Positions 46,235-58,737 of a stretch of DNA of 64,000 nucleotides are shown here, one piece after another. Made by a program: the position numbers and the translations under genes. Each line of letters opens with the position of its first letter. Position 1 is the first letter of the stretch. A model generated the notes under the pieces. That model was not told the DNA's origin and did no database searches. It was given only the letters and a program-made list of their open reading frames with translations. Source of the stretch: Batkoa obscura (lineage: Eukaryota > Entomophthoromycota > Entomophthoromycetes > Entomophthorales > Batkoaceae); contig JASVEC010000048.1 of NCBI GenBank assembly GCA_030770535.1, positions 1-64,000 of the forward strand. Direction: 5' to 3'.

Positions 46235-47200
46235 ATGGTTAGTGGAAAACTTTCAACTATTTTACTCATCCTTGGTGCTGTCTACCAAGTTAATTCTCAT
46301 ATGGAAATGACTAACCCTCCTCCAAGAAAATCCAAACACAACAAAAATTATCTTGAGCCTGAGTTTGATTATTCTTACAGTTCCCCACTTGGCTCTGAAT
46401 TCCCATATCCTTGCCGTGGTTATGCCAAAGGTCCATCATCCTATGATGTTAATGCTGGGGAAAGTGTTTCTGTACAGCTCGGTGGTACTGCTCCACATAA
46501 TGGTGGTCATTGTCAATTTTCAGTATCCTACAATGATAGAGACTGGGTAGTATTGAAGAGTGTTTATGGAAACTGTTTAACTGGTGGATTAAACTATGAT
46601 GTGCCTATTCCAGCTGATGCTCCAAGTGGACCTGTAACGTTTGCATGGGGCTGGCTTAATAGATCTGGTAATCGTGAATATTACATGAATTGTGCTGATA
46701 TTACCATTAAGAATGGTAAAGAAGGAGGAAGCATCACTGGACATGTACCAACTATAGGTAACATTGATGGTTATGAAATTTTCCCAGAAGGTTTTGCTGA
46801 TGATTATAAAAAATCCGAAATGGAATCTACCCCATCTAAAACCGTTTCACCAAGTGGTTCTCAGGGCGTCCCGGCAGGAAATGGCCAAACCAAGCCCAAG
46901 GATCCTGTAAAAGAAGAGCCTAAGAAGGAAGAGCCTAAACAAGAACAGCCAGAGAAAAAAGAACCAACTCCACCTGTTTATGAAATTAAACCGATCGAAA
47001 AACCAGTTGAAAAGCCAATTGAAAAGCCAATTGAAAAACCAGTTGATCCTAACAGCGGCTCATGTACTACCCATGGAGAGTTACGTTGTAATGAAAATAA
47101 CTTAGCAATTTGCTTGAACGGTAAAACTTTAACCCAAATTTGTCCACATGGTTCATCTTGTAAAGGCTATAATGGCGCATTTGCTTGTTTAACATTCTAA
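46235..47200 (+). CDS. AA11-like chitin LPMO with C-terminal Cys-rich module, copy 2
   Basis: Intronless, 321 residues, signal peptide MVSGKLSTILLILGAVYQVN, then S, with mature His22 (HMEMTNPPPRK). The catalytic domain is almost identical to copy 1, with GTAPHNGGHCQFS for the second His. The linker differs: a Lys/Glu/Pro region ending in four near-perfect EKPVEKPI-type repeats (about residues 255-272). The terminal module again has six Cys (CTTHGELRCNENNLAICLNG, then ICPHGSSCKGYNGAFACL). Linker repeats likely set the distance between the catalytic and chitin-binding parts. Transcribed away from copy 1. Confidence 0.88.
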   Translation: MVSGKLSTILLILGAVYQVNSHMEMTNPPPRKSKHNKNYLEPEFDYSYSSPLGSEFPYPCRGYAKGPSSYDVNAGESVSVQLGGTAPHNGGHCQFSVSYNDRDWVVLKSVYGNCLTGGLNYDVPIPADAPSGPVTFAWGWLNRSGNREYYMNCADITIKNGKEGGSITGHVPTIGNIDGYEIFPEGFADDYKKSEMESTPSKTVSPSGSQGVPAGNGQTKPKDPVKEEPKKEEPKQEQPEKKEPTPPVYEIKPIEKPVEKPIEKPIEKPVDPNSGSCTTHGELRCNENNLAICLNGKTLTQICPHGSSCKGYNGAFACLTF

Positions 47201-48163
47201 TAGCAAATTGAAGTTTAAATATTATGTAAATTTAAATATTATGTAAATTTAAATAAAGATTTCATTATATGAAGATACAACTTTTAATTTCTACCAAAAT
47301 TTTCAAGCTCTCTCCATAATAAACTTATTACTACTAAATTAAATAAATTTAAAATTCAATAATTTATAAGCTTTAACTAGAATTTAAATTTTTATAAAAT
47401 TTTAGAATATTTAAATTACGTATGACTTTTATTCTTTATATTATAATAATTCTATTCACCTGGTTAAAAAATTAATTTTTGTTTTTGTAGCTAATCTATA
47501 CTTTTATATTTTGCCTTTTTTAATGTTAGAAGCATCCAAATTCAAATTGAAAATACAACTATAATGTTAAAGTATAGCTTCATTTTATTAAATACTATCA
47601 AAAGCTTGTTATAATTAAAAAATCCACTATGTTGGTATTTTATTTAGTAACATTTATATGAAACTTATGAAATAGGCAAAAAAATACTAACGATTCTAGT
47701 ACTATTAATCTAAGTTGTGGAAATTAGAAATAAATACTGAATAGAATAATCAAATGATATGGATGTAAATGTATGGTTTTTAAAATTTAAAGTATCTTTG
47801 TAATTACAAGTATTTTATACATTTGAACTTTTCCTAGGTTTATATAGCTGAAGAATTATAATAAAGAAGATATAAAGAGGCAAGCTCAGAGTCCTTTATC
47901 AAACATGCCCGGTCTGGATTTAAATAGCTCTTATTTAATAAAATCTGATAAAGCAAATAGACTAAGAATATACATTTTTAATATTTGAATATATTTTGAT
48001 TGATATTTAAAATTATTTTTTGCACATGATCAATAACTGGTGAAAATGATTTGTTAAAGCAGTGCAATTTTCAGGCTCGAATGCAAAAATACATGTATAT
48101 GGAAAAGTAGTAAGCTTAATAAATAGCAAAACAAACTCTTCACTTAATTCTTTCAATAAAATC
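47201..48163. other. Intergenic, no gene seen
   Basis: AT-rich spacer. Just past the LPMO stop a 21-base unit (aaatattatgtaaatttaaa) is tandemly duplicated at about 47217-47252. Otherwise unremarkable. Confidence 0.5.
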
Positions 48164-50078
48164 ATGGAACATAGAATACATATAGGGGGGTTATCGAAGC
48201 AGGTGGAAGATAAAAACGATTTAATAGATAAGTTTAAAAGTTTTGGAAAAGTCAAAGATTGTGAAATAGTTAAAGACCGTTCTACTGGTCTTTATAAAGG
48301 ATTTGCTTTTTTGACCTTAATATGTGATGATAAAAGTTGGCAGCGTTGTCAAAGTATATTAAACGGAAGTAAATGGAAAGGTAGTCAATTGAAGTTAGCT
48401 TTGGCTAAAGAAAGTTTTTTAAAAAAATTAGAAAAAGAGAGACTTACGATAGAAGAAGTTGATGATAAAAGTATAAGACGAAGATTGGGCTCTCATGAAG
48501 CAAAAGATATGACGTTAATTAAGGACGATATTCCAGAAAAAAAAGGATGGAAGAAAGTTAGATATGGGAGAGCTGTTTGTGAATTAAAGATTAGAAAGAA
48601 TGATGGTACCCTGATTACAATAGATCCAGAAAAGCACCAACACCAGCTTAAAAGCTTCAAAAAAAAAGAGGACGTGATTGCCCCAATTATAGATGGTGTC
48701 CCTTTAGAGAGTTTATCATGGTTTATAGATGATGAAAAGATATACGAAGATAATTTAGCTAAGATTAATTCAGACAAAGTAATTAAATTGAAAACTTTGT
48801 ATTTATATATTAAAATAGCATTTTAGGAACAAAAGTCAAAATTGAAACAAAAAGAGTCTATAAACAAAAAAACGGAACTACTCAAAAAACAAAAAGAAGG
48901 TATAACTGCAGCGTTGTCAAATATTGATAAGCCAGTAAGTTGCTTTAAATCCTCATTATTAGCATTAACTCTTTTTCTAGATAAATAACTCTAATAAAAT
49001 AACATTTAGCGATAAAGGAGATATTGTTGAAGCACCAAATAAAACTATTGAAATTGATAATAAAGTCAATGATTTGTTTGGCGAATCTGAAGAAGAAGCA
49101 GAGGAAGTGGAAGATAGAAATGATGACGCTAAAGATGGACAGCAATTCTTATTTAGTGATGAAGACAATGATGTAGACACAGAAATAAATGATATAATAA
49201 TAAATCCAGTATTTGAAGGAAAAGAGGGTCATAAAAGACTGCAGTTACAAAAAAGATTCGGCAATGATGCTCGTTTCAAGTTAGGCGAAGATTTTATTAA
49301 TTCTGATGAAGAAAGTGTTGAAGAGACCCAAGAAACTGAAAATAAAGATGATGTCAAAGTATCATTGGAAGAAGAAAAAGGAAAAGCATTAGATCTTTTA
49401 AAAAATATTCTTAATTTGCCATCGCAAAATACTATTCAAGACCAGCATACTGGAACTAAGAGAGCAAATCCTGGGTTAGAATGGAAGGGGATGATAAGAT
49501 ATGATCCAGATGCCTCTGACGCCGAAGAACTCGAAATAGACCCATCAAAATTAGGAGCTTCAAATCAAATAAGAAAATCGGATAAAGAAATAAAGTTGGG
49601 TTTAAATGAACAAAACAAAGATAACAATATCGGTATTTCATTAACACCAGAAGTGACAAAAGACAAACATTTCGAAGTTAGTGAAAGAATTGGAAGCATT
49701 TTCAATAAGGACGTTGAAAAAAGAGATCAAGGAACTTTTTCTTTATTTGGTTTGAAACCGGATTCAAGTGAAGAATCGGATGATGAGGTTTCTGGTGAAA
49801 TTGAGCCATTGGAAAAAGTAAGTATAATGCAACAGGAAAAGATAAACGTCGCTGATGATAAACCAGGCCATGAGCCATGGTTCTTTTTCCATCTTAATAC
49901 TGAATTAGAATATAAAGCACGATTTGGAGGGGAAAAGATATTTCAACGTACAGAAAGTTTAGAAGAATTAGAAAAAGAATTGGCTAAAAATAGAAGACAG
50001 TATATTGGTCTTTATAAATCAAGACATAAGTTGGCAATCAGTAAAAAAAGATTTAAAGCATCGCACAATAAGAATTAA
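48164..50078 (+). CDS. NOL8-like nucleolar RRM protein
   Basis: Three exons (48164-48778, 48827-48934, 48981-50078) give 606 residues. The start MEHRIHIGGLSKQVEDKNDL opens an RRM whose RNP2 is HIGGLS and RNP1-like strand is YKGFAFLTL. It is followed by WKGSQLKLALAKESFLKKLE, the NOL8 signature (human WKGGTLQIQLAKESFLHRL). The rest is acidic, with Glu/Asp-rich stretches. The end has PWFFFHLNTELEYKARFGG and a basic tail. NOL8 (Nop8 in yeast) acts in pre-60S ribosome assembly in the nucleolus. A longer upstream non-ATG frame exists; the ATG at the RRM is preferred. Confidence 0.83.
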
Positions 50079-51433
50079 TATGGTATTATTTTTATTTGCC
50101 GCTTATTATTGGTTAATTTCTTCTCTTAGCATTGCTATACTTATAGATTTATAAATAAAACATTACTACATTTCAAATATTTCAAATTGATTGTTACTAT
50201 TAATTAGAATGACTATTAATGCTGCAGTTATTACAACCATTTCGACCAGATAGTAAAATAATAGTTATTTTCTGTATATGAACGTCTTTTGTTTAATAAT
50301 ACTCCTAATAAATTGTCCAACTTTTAGCTGTATAAAAAATAAACAAATAAATGGAATTGAAAAAGACATTCCTGTAAGCTAGTTTTTAAAATATTGGCAT
50401 TATTTCAAAATAAAACCAAATAAATAGTTGTATTACTGCCTATTTAAAACTTATCTTAGATCTTTGTAGTTCATTTTTGATATTTTTATTATTCCCTAAT
50501 TTATTAATAAATAACTAGATTTGACTTATTTTTTATTTTTTTATTTCATCATTTGCCACAAAATTCTCTTGAGCTCCCAAAAATGATATAAACTGTATTT
50601 TGTATGAAACTTTATTATAGTGAATAAAGTAAAATGGTACTTAATCTCATTATCATGATTTATTATAAAAAAATTTATTACCTCAATTTTTAGTTTCAAA
50701 GGATAAAGCAGGTTTGCTCAGTTATTTTCACTTACTAAAAAGCTGAGCAGTATATTACTTAAGAATAGCATGGACCAAGTGAAGTTATAAAGGAGAGGAT
50801 AAATAATTTATCTTTTTTTATATCTTCTATTATTATTAAAGTTAATGCAAAACCATTTATATTACATTATTTATTTAGTCTAACTTGAATACCCTTTTGT
50901 ACATACTTACTTAGGATAGTTAATTTTATGAATAATAAATTATCAAATTTTATTATCATCTATAATTTTTCATTATTAAACCATTTGCTATCCTACTTTC
51001 GCTTATTAATTTGATGCTATACTATATGAAATAAAGTCATCAAGCTTGCTTTAGAATTTGTTTGTTTTTTATACTTATTCCTCATAATATGAAAATGATA
51101 TAAGTATTTGTTAGTGGTTTTTAAATTAAATAATTTTAATTAATAAAATAAACAAATAATATATGTATATATATTGTTCAATTTATAATACTTTAATCTA
51201 TAATAGTGTATTTTGTATTAAAAAATCAAAAGTTAGAAATTATAAAATAAAAAATATTCTGATTTCTAGTTAAAGGGTTTAATACCATGAACATTACTAA
51301 TTTACAGTTCGAAAAGCATTATATCCAAAGCATTTTATAAAATGGGGATCCTATAATAAACCTGAATAGACTAAGCTGCTTCACTAAAATCAAATAGTTA
51401 GATTAATTGTAAAGCGTGTAATAAAATAGATCC
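50079..51433. other. Convergent intergenic region, no gene seen
   Basis: 1.35 kb of AT-rich DNA between the 3' ends of the NOL8-like gene and the PP2A B gene. No repeats of the listed families and no RNA gene were recognised. Confidence 0.55.
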
Positions 51434-53014
51434 TTACGTTGAGAAAATAAAGAGATTATTAGTGGCAGCTACAGCAACAGTATTTTCATGTGGATGCCAA
51501 GAGGCATGGAGCACTTTTTTATTAAAATCAATGGTATGAACATTCAAATCATCACGTCCTCCTTTTCCTTGTCCTGAACGGCGTCTTACATGCCCTACAC
51601 TTTTAGACTTAAATGCATTCTTATCTGCAGGAATTTGTATTTCTTTGTCACTATTTAAATCAAATATATTAATCGCATTACTATAGGAACCAGCTAATAC
51701 TTGTCTAAAGAAGAGGGTAATTAAGATTATAATAAAAAATGGAATTAAAGTTACGATCCATCACCACTAAACATGCACTCAAATTTATCGAAAATACAGT
51801 CGTTTTCATACAAATCGCATAATTTACTACGTAAATGATCATGTACGCTAATAGTTTTGATAGGACGAGTTGCCATATTAATATCCCAAATTCTTAATGA
51901 AAGATAGTCTCTTGATAAAATATAACGTCCATCATTACTGAATCTAATGTCAGAAATGGATGAAATAATTTCTGAAAAAAAGGAGCGATCTGCTGGATCT
52001 TCTTCTTCTTCAAATACTAGTTTAATACGATTAATATTTTAATCAATGAAAACATGAGATTTAATGTTACCTTGAGCATATTGGTCGCATAATGCTGCAG
52101 ATCTCATATCACAAAGTTTAATATTTCCCTTACTGCTACTATACATTAATAAATTACAATGATTTGGATGAAAGTCAGCAGCAGTAATAACTTCAGTAAG
52201 TTCTTCCATATTTGTTGGTTTAATATCAACGATGTTAAAGCTACGATCAGAGATCCCTAAATTCCATAGATTGATACGTAAATCATCTGCAGAAATATAA
52301 GTTTCTCCGTCTGAGTTAACAGCAATTGAATTTATATGATAAGCATGGGCATTAGCATAAATTTTTCTAGGTGAAGCAGCTACCATACGATCATGAAGGA
52401 CTAATTTAGGAAGCTTCAATCCTTTTGGGTTAAATGCTCTTGGTGCCGTTGTCCCGCCCAAGTTATTTTCAGCTACAACTTTAATCTTTTTTTCAAAAAT
52501 TTTCCAAAGTTTAATTGTCTTATCTAAAGTAATAAAAATAAACCAAATATTTGTAAATAAAATTTTATAAGTTACCATTAGTTGATAAAAGAAAATGTGA
52601 AGTATTGGTACGACGACACCACTTTATTTTATTGATTTTTTCTTCTATTTCTAAACTTTTCAGATAATCAAATTCAGGTTCATGAGACTGAAACTCTGTA
52701 AAGAATTTATATTCAACTCCTTGTTTCTAAATTAAATGAAGAGCAGTTATTATCAAACGTATAATTTCAAAAAAGCATAAATAGTTACAGATTCATTACG
52801 ATCGAATAAAACGACCCTTCCTCCTTTATCACCAGTTGCTAAATAATCTCCAGTATGATCGAACTCAACTGTTGAGATAATATCAGCTAAAATAAAATGG
52901 CATGATGAGACAGATTATAAAAAACTACTATTAAGGTTTACCTTCACTAATATCTGTAATATCACCTTTGTCCCCAAAGCATTGGGCAAATTTCCACCCA
53001 GTTTCTTCTTCCAT
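51434..53014 (-). CDS. CDC55: PP2A regulatory subunit B (B55/PR55)
   Basis: Six exons (53014-52942, 52886-52789, 52726-52576, 52523-52071, 52016-51755, 51704-51434) give 435 residues; human B55-alpha has 447. Family sequence runs throughout: [133 protein letters not shown] and [14 protein letters not shown]. It is a seven-blade WD40 propeller that directs PP2A to substrates in mitosis (Cdc55 in yeast). The end is [11 protein letters not shown]. Introns are 50-62 nt. Confidence 0.97.
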
Positions 53015-53857
53015 TATGACAACTTAAATTTATGCCAACTAATTATATTATATTAAGATGTAAACTATTGATTGTAATCAAATAAAGGTATAAAAAGACA
53101 CAATTAAAAATTATTTAAATAAAAATAAACTAATATGAATTTACATTAAGAGTCGAATTAAAACTTAGAAAATAGGTTATTAATTTCTTTTAACTAATAA
53201 TTATCGTCATAACCAAATTTATTGCTTTATTTACTTTACTTTACTCCAAACTTGATGTTAGCAACAAATGCTAGCCTATAATTCACCTTTGATTGGCTAA
53301 TTAGGCTTTACGTGGCTCAATGAATCGGTTTGTTCTTAGTTATTTTGACCAATCGGGATTTATTATTTCTGTCTCACTCAGTTTACATGGAATCCTAGCT
53401 TAACTAATTTTAAACAAAATTTTTATCAGTTTCTCCACATTTTAATAAAAGCTTAAACGTTAAGTACCATTTATTATGGTGTTTTAATAAAAATCACTTA
53501 GTTCTTTACTTAAATTCAAATTCACTTTATTTTAATATACGATTTTAAATAGAAATTTGATATAGAAATTTAAAGAATTGAAATTGAATACTAATTTATG
53601 GGTTGTTATCTTGAAAGTAGAAATAATATGCTAATATAAATTTACACCGTAAAAAATACCATTTTATTATATTTTTAAAAGAATAGTGTAAAAAATTTAA
53701 TTATGACACAGTGGCTCTGACTTTAAAATTGTTATATTAAATGTTAACTCAAAACAGAGTAGTATTCATTCTAGACTTCAAATCTTGCATTGAGGCTGGT
53801 TTATCCTTATAAAATTATTTTATACTTTAACGTCTCAATTAATTTTCCATTATACCA

Positions 53858-53959
53858 TATGGAGGTGTTTTTGATTTCATCGCTTTTTTCATTTCTTAAG
53901 CGTTATTTGAGTGAAAAGATTGTTGGTAAAATTCTTAGACAAAAAAATACATCCCCATA
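53858..53959 (+). mobile_element. TATGGGGATG MITE, mid-preserved copy
   Basis: TATGGAGGTGTTTTTGATTT...ACATCCCCATA with core tttcttaagcgttatttgag and aaagattgttggtaaaattc. Confidence 0.82.
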
Positions 53960-54325
53960 TATATTTTGATAAATAACGCATACCTTCCTTTAACAAAAAA
54001 TTAAATAAAGTTCGATATAGTCAACTGTACTAATGGTTGCATGTTTACTCTTTTATTTCTTTTGATAACTTAATATATATTTATACTTGTTAAATATACT
54101 AATTTTAAAATGATCACTCTAAGCGATATAACTTTTAATCTAACGCTGTAAGTATACTAGCTTTAATAGCTCATTAATTCTATAAAAAAATCTTCATTTA
54201 TTTACAAGCTAAATGTGATATTAGAGTTATTACCTTCATTTACAAATCTGTTGTGCTATTTAAATTATTAGTAGTATTACAAATTGGCACTCGACTACCA
54301 AAGTAATATTTTGAGCTTCTTGGTA

Positions 54326-54398
54326 TAGGGGTATTCCGATATAATAGCTAATTGGGTTGTTGTGGTACATCACTGTTTAAGTGATCTACTATTACCAA
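54326..54398 (+). repeat. Short element related to the 45.7-kb tRNA-like repeat
   Basis: Shares agctaattgggttgttgtgg and an ending ctattacc with the element at 45690, and is enclosed by ttggta...taccaa. A 6-bp hairpin (atcactgtttaagtgat) lies in the centre. Confidence 0.3.
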
Positions 54399-55080
54399 TG
54401 ACTTGTTTATATATACATGTATTTTATAAAATTCTATAAAGCATAATAATATAGATTGTTTCATTTTTATAACTAATCTTTACAGTATAATTATTAACAT
54501 TTTTATTTAAATACTATTTATAGTAATTTTGCAACTATGTTATCAATATTAGGTCGTTCATTATGTTTCAGACACCTTCATTCAAATTTGTTGCTAACTT
54601 TTTTTAACTAAGTTTAAGGATTATACGCAGTCTTATATTTTCAAGTTCATGTAAAAAAAGTCAACAACATATTTAAACGAACAATGTACTGAAGCATAGT
54701 GAATGATCTAATATTAATTTAGTTAATTCCACAAATTTATTAAATTAATGAGATTTGTATTAGAAAGGAACTAATTATATTAACAGCTAAAGAAACAATC
54801 TAATTTTGTAATGAATAGTAGTGATGATAGAAGGTTTGGATATTAAATGAACTTTTATTAACATCCTACTTATATAGTACAAATAACAAATTCAAGGTTT
54901 ATTTCAAAGTTTTCGTTTTTTGTAACTATAGTTTATTAATTTATTAAATAAATTCAGTTACAAAGTTTAAATATACGAATATAACTTTATCCCATAATAG
55001 TTTTGACATTAAATCCTGCTAAAAAGTAATATCGGATTGAATACATCTATTGTAATTTTTGTGACATAAATAGTCACCAT

Positions 55081-55312
55081 CTGGGAATAAAATTTGCTAT
55101 AAAATTTGGCCAAAGTTAAAAACTGGATATTAGAAAAACTGACAATATAAAAAATTTATAAAAATTACCACTAAAATGTCGCAAAAGAGTTGTAAGAGCT
55201 GCAAATTTTAGCTTAAATTTGAATAAAAATTCAGTTAAAAGTACTGGGTAAAAACAAAAACTTTGGTAGTAAAAAAGGATTTGAATGTTAAAGCAATTTC
55301 CCCAGCTCTAAA
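55081..55312. mobile_element. Fold-back element upstream of the Trs65-like gene
   Basis: Ends ctgggaataaaatttgctat and ...aaagcaatttccccag are imperfect inverted repeats, followed inward by ccaaag and ctttgg. About 230 bp, non-coding, single copy in the window. Confidence 0.4.
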
Positions 55313-55541
55313 AATAGAAACGGAGGAACCCGGCGTAAACTAATTGGAACCAATAAATGGTAGTTGAATTGTAACAAGAAGCATAGTAAACAAGTAATAA
55401 AAAAAATTAAGAACTTATTTTTTTTGAAAAGTTAGAAGTGAATTTGTCTGTATATTATTAAAAGTTTTAAAAGTAATTTTGTTTTATTTATTAATTTTAT
55501 TTATTTATTCTAATTAGAAGTCAAATTTTGTTATTTCGAAA

Positions 55542-57239
55542 ATGTCCACACGTACTGACCCAACAAAATCCTTTTTAAAGAAAAGTAAAATTAGCTTAAT
55601 AATACCAAGGACAGCCCAAGATACTGAAAAATTATTAAATGAGCCCCATCTATATAATTCAATAAATACTCGAAAGGAATTTTTTCATGGTAAAATTTTA
55701 ATCTTAATACTAAAAAAAAGTAATATTATAATAATACACGTAATTTAGGTGAAAATGTAATGTTATTTTTAATCATTCATAGTTCAGAACAATATAACCT
55801 TGATGAGAATTTAATAAATAAAAACAAAGATAATAAAACAAATGGATTTTTAAATATCAAAAAGAAAGAAAGTATAATACCTACAGAAGATGTGTCATTT
55901 CTTATAAAAAATAAATTTGAACAGTTGTATCATTTTATGGCCTCAAAAGTTGATGAAGATTTAAATGAAGATAAAGATGGAACCAGTAAAAATTCAACTA
56001 CATTGTCACATTGGAGTTTAAACTTAGAAAATAATTCAGAAGAAGCTATAGTATTACCATTAAATAAAGATATCGATATTATAGACGAAGATGACTTAAT
56101 AAACGGAAACAAAAGCAGAATCAATCAAAATACATTTTTAATTTATAACCCTCAACAGAGTAGTAATTATCACGAGTATTTTATTTGTGAAGATACATGG
56201 GCCTGTCTATATAAATTTAGTATTAGGATCAATAGTAAAAACATATTTAATAGGGAGTCATTAAGCATGGAGTTAGAAATGATAATAGGCAAACCAAGTG
56301 TACCAAGTAGAAGGCATCAATTTCAATGGAGGTTGTCTAGTAATTATTTTTTAAATTATCAAAGTTCAAGTAGTTCAACGCCAACAACACCTAATTTAGC
56401 ATTATACAATTCGAACACAAATAATTATTATGATAATGGTATATTATTTGGTATGCTAAATTATGAGAATATATTGAACCAATATTACTTAATACCAGGA
56501 ATTTATACCAAAATTAATATAATAGTTAAACCTCAACTAAAATTAGATTTAACAACAAGCTACAAATTGAATAGTAACGAGTATTTGATTAAATTAAATA
56601 TCAAAAATATATTCAAAAGTAATAAGAATGAGATACTAATAAGAAATATCAAATTAGAATCAAATCATGGGCAGTTTAATAATACAAATTTAAATTTACC
56701 CCTTAAGTTAAATAATAAAGAAGAATTTAATATAATTTATAATTATAATTTAATAGTAAACAGTAATAGCAATATCATTAATAATGATAATAGTATATTA
56801 AATAATAACAATGACAATGAATCTTTTAGTTTATTCACAAATAATTTTAATAATAACAATTCACATGAGGTTGAAGTAGAGTTGTGGGTGTCAAATTATC
56901 AATGGAATAACAAGCCGCTACAGATAAAATATAAATTAAGGTTAGATATTAATAACAGTATTGTTAGTAATAGTTCAAAAGTAAAATTAATTAATAGTAT
57001 CATCAATAATGACACTAGCAGTACAAATAATAATAACAAAGTAATTAATCATTATCCTCATTCTTCAAACACTTCTTCAGAAATTACAATATCGTCTACT
57101 AGTTCAAAGCCAGTGACTTCTTCAAACGCTTCAATAATAAGTAGATTACCAAAAAATATAGCTGATTATTTAAATACTTCATCAAATAGTAATATTAGTA
57201 ATAACCACTTTTATTTAATTAATAGCAACAACAATTCAT

Positions 57240-57275
<36 letters not shown>

Positions 57276-57940
57276 GTAATAATAATAATAGCTTACTACA
57301 TAACAATAATAATAATCATAGTCACAACAATAGTATTATATTGCCTCCAAATGATATTCTATCTAACCTACCAAATTCACCAAACCAATTAAGCCTAGCT
57401 AACTATATAAATGATAACATTTTAATTTCACTAGATTTAAACCCAAACGAAGTTAAAATGGGTGAATCTATTAAGTTAAAAATAATGATATATAATAAGG
57501 GTAGTAGCACAAGGAATCTAACAATATTTGTCAAAGATGAACCTGTATTATTTAATGAAAACACAGTGTATTTTGAACCAAACTCAGTACTAAATGAAGG
57601 CATGGAAGAGAAAGAGATGAATAAGAGATATCATAGTAATTGGCGGAGGAAAAAAAGTTATTTTTTAAGTAAAAAAAAGTATTTTAATTTACATCAACCC
57701 TTTTTAAAAGAAGATAAAACCAAGGATTTGAATGATTATCATTATCAACGTTTATTAAAAAATAATAGCAAATTATTTTTGTTTAATAAACCCATTTACC
57801 AATTACCTCCTATTAAAGAAAATAATTGTTTCCAATTTAGTTTGAGCTGGTTAAAATGGCATCCGATTAATTTCAAATTACCTATTTTACATATTTATGA
57901 TAGGGATTTTAATCAAATATATTCCTTAGGTGATCTCTAA
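55542..57940 (+). CDS. TRAPPII-type trafficking protein, Trs65-like
   Basis: Two exons (55542-55689, 55749-57940) give 779 residues. No enzyme motif was found. N-terminal FFHGENVMLFLIIHSSEQ, a central beta-rich region with a WACLYKFSIRINSKN segment, an Ig-like stretch (SLDLNPNEVKMGESIKLKIM, YNKGSSTRNLTIFVKDEP), and a closing FQFSLSWLKWHPINFKLPIL, HIYDRDFNQIYSLGDL together resemble Trs65/TRAPPC13-type proteins. These combine beta-sandwich domains and end in a short 'L.V.D...DL' strand. Long Asn-rich tracts, including runs of more than ten Asn codons (57240-57330), inflate it. Trs65 is a fungal TRAPPII subunit acting in Golgi traffic. This assignment is by pattern only and may be wrong. Confidence 0.5.
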
Positions 57941-58737
57941 TAAATTATAAAATAAATATTCATATAACAATTTATTTAGTTTATTTTCAAATTACTTTCG
58001 AATTTAACAACTTTAAGGTGAGAATAAATAATCATAAGTGGCTTTTCTAACTATATTAGGAAGATAAAAAAGCTTTAATTTTCACGTTATCAATGAAACA
58101 GAAATGGCACTAAAAAACAGACTAACATTAATCCAATAATGCGGATGTAAAAATAAAATAAAACAGATAATAGTTTAAGACGATAATGAACAACTATAAA
58201 TTATAACAGATATTTTATCTTTACTTTTATTCTTTTTTAAATTCCCCTAATCATTTTTCTAACCGGTAAATATCTAATTTTTTATCCCTTGTTTATTTCT
58301 ACGTCATTCAAGGATCAAATAAACAAATAGTAAAATCAACAATAGCATCCCTTGTTTAAACTTCACTCAACTTACTATAAAATACTCCCTATTTTTATAT
58401 AATTTAAGTCAATCATTACCTGATTAAATAGATAGTGTGCGTTTGATTTATTACACTATATTCAGTGCTTACGACTATCCTACTTTGATAAACTTGTTTA
58501 CTTAGCTAATCTCCAACATTTAATCCATGGTTATCTTAGCAATCAATAGCTCTAAATAACATCATACAGTACCAACTTATACTTCATTATAAGCCATTTC
58601 ACATCAAATAAGTGACGTCAGCTTGGATTTATTTTATTATATTTTATTATATTTTTAGTATTAAATAAAAAATCAATTTTAATAAAAAAGAGTATTCAAA
58701 TAATAATAATATTTTTTATTAGTAACTAGCAATAACT
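57941..58737. other. Intergenic, PMP47 promoter
   Basis: About 800 bases, T-rich in parts. A short purine-rich run before the ATG and a tattttattatattttattata stretch were noted. No gene was seen. Confidence 0.5.

Larger units (their letters stand above)
53015..55541. other. 2.5-kb gene-free region with elements
   Basis: No protein gene. It contains one MITE (53858), a tRNA-like repeat (about 54326-54398) and a fold-back element (55081). AT-rich elsewhere. Confidence 0.55.
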
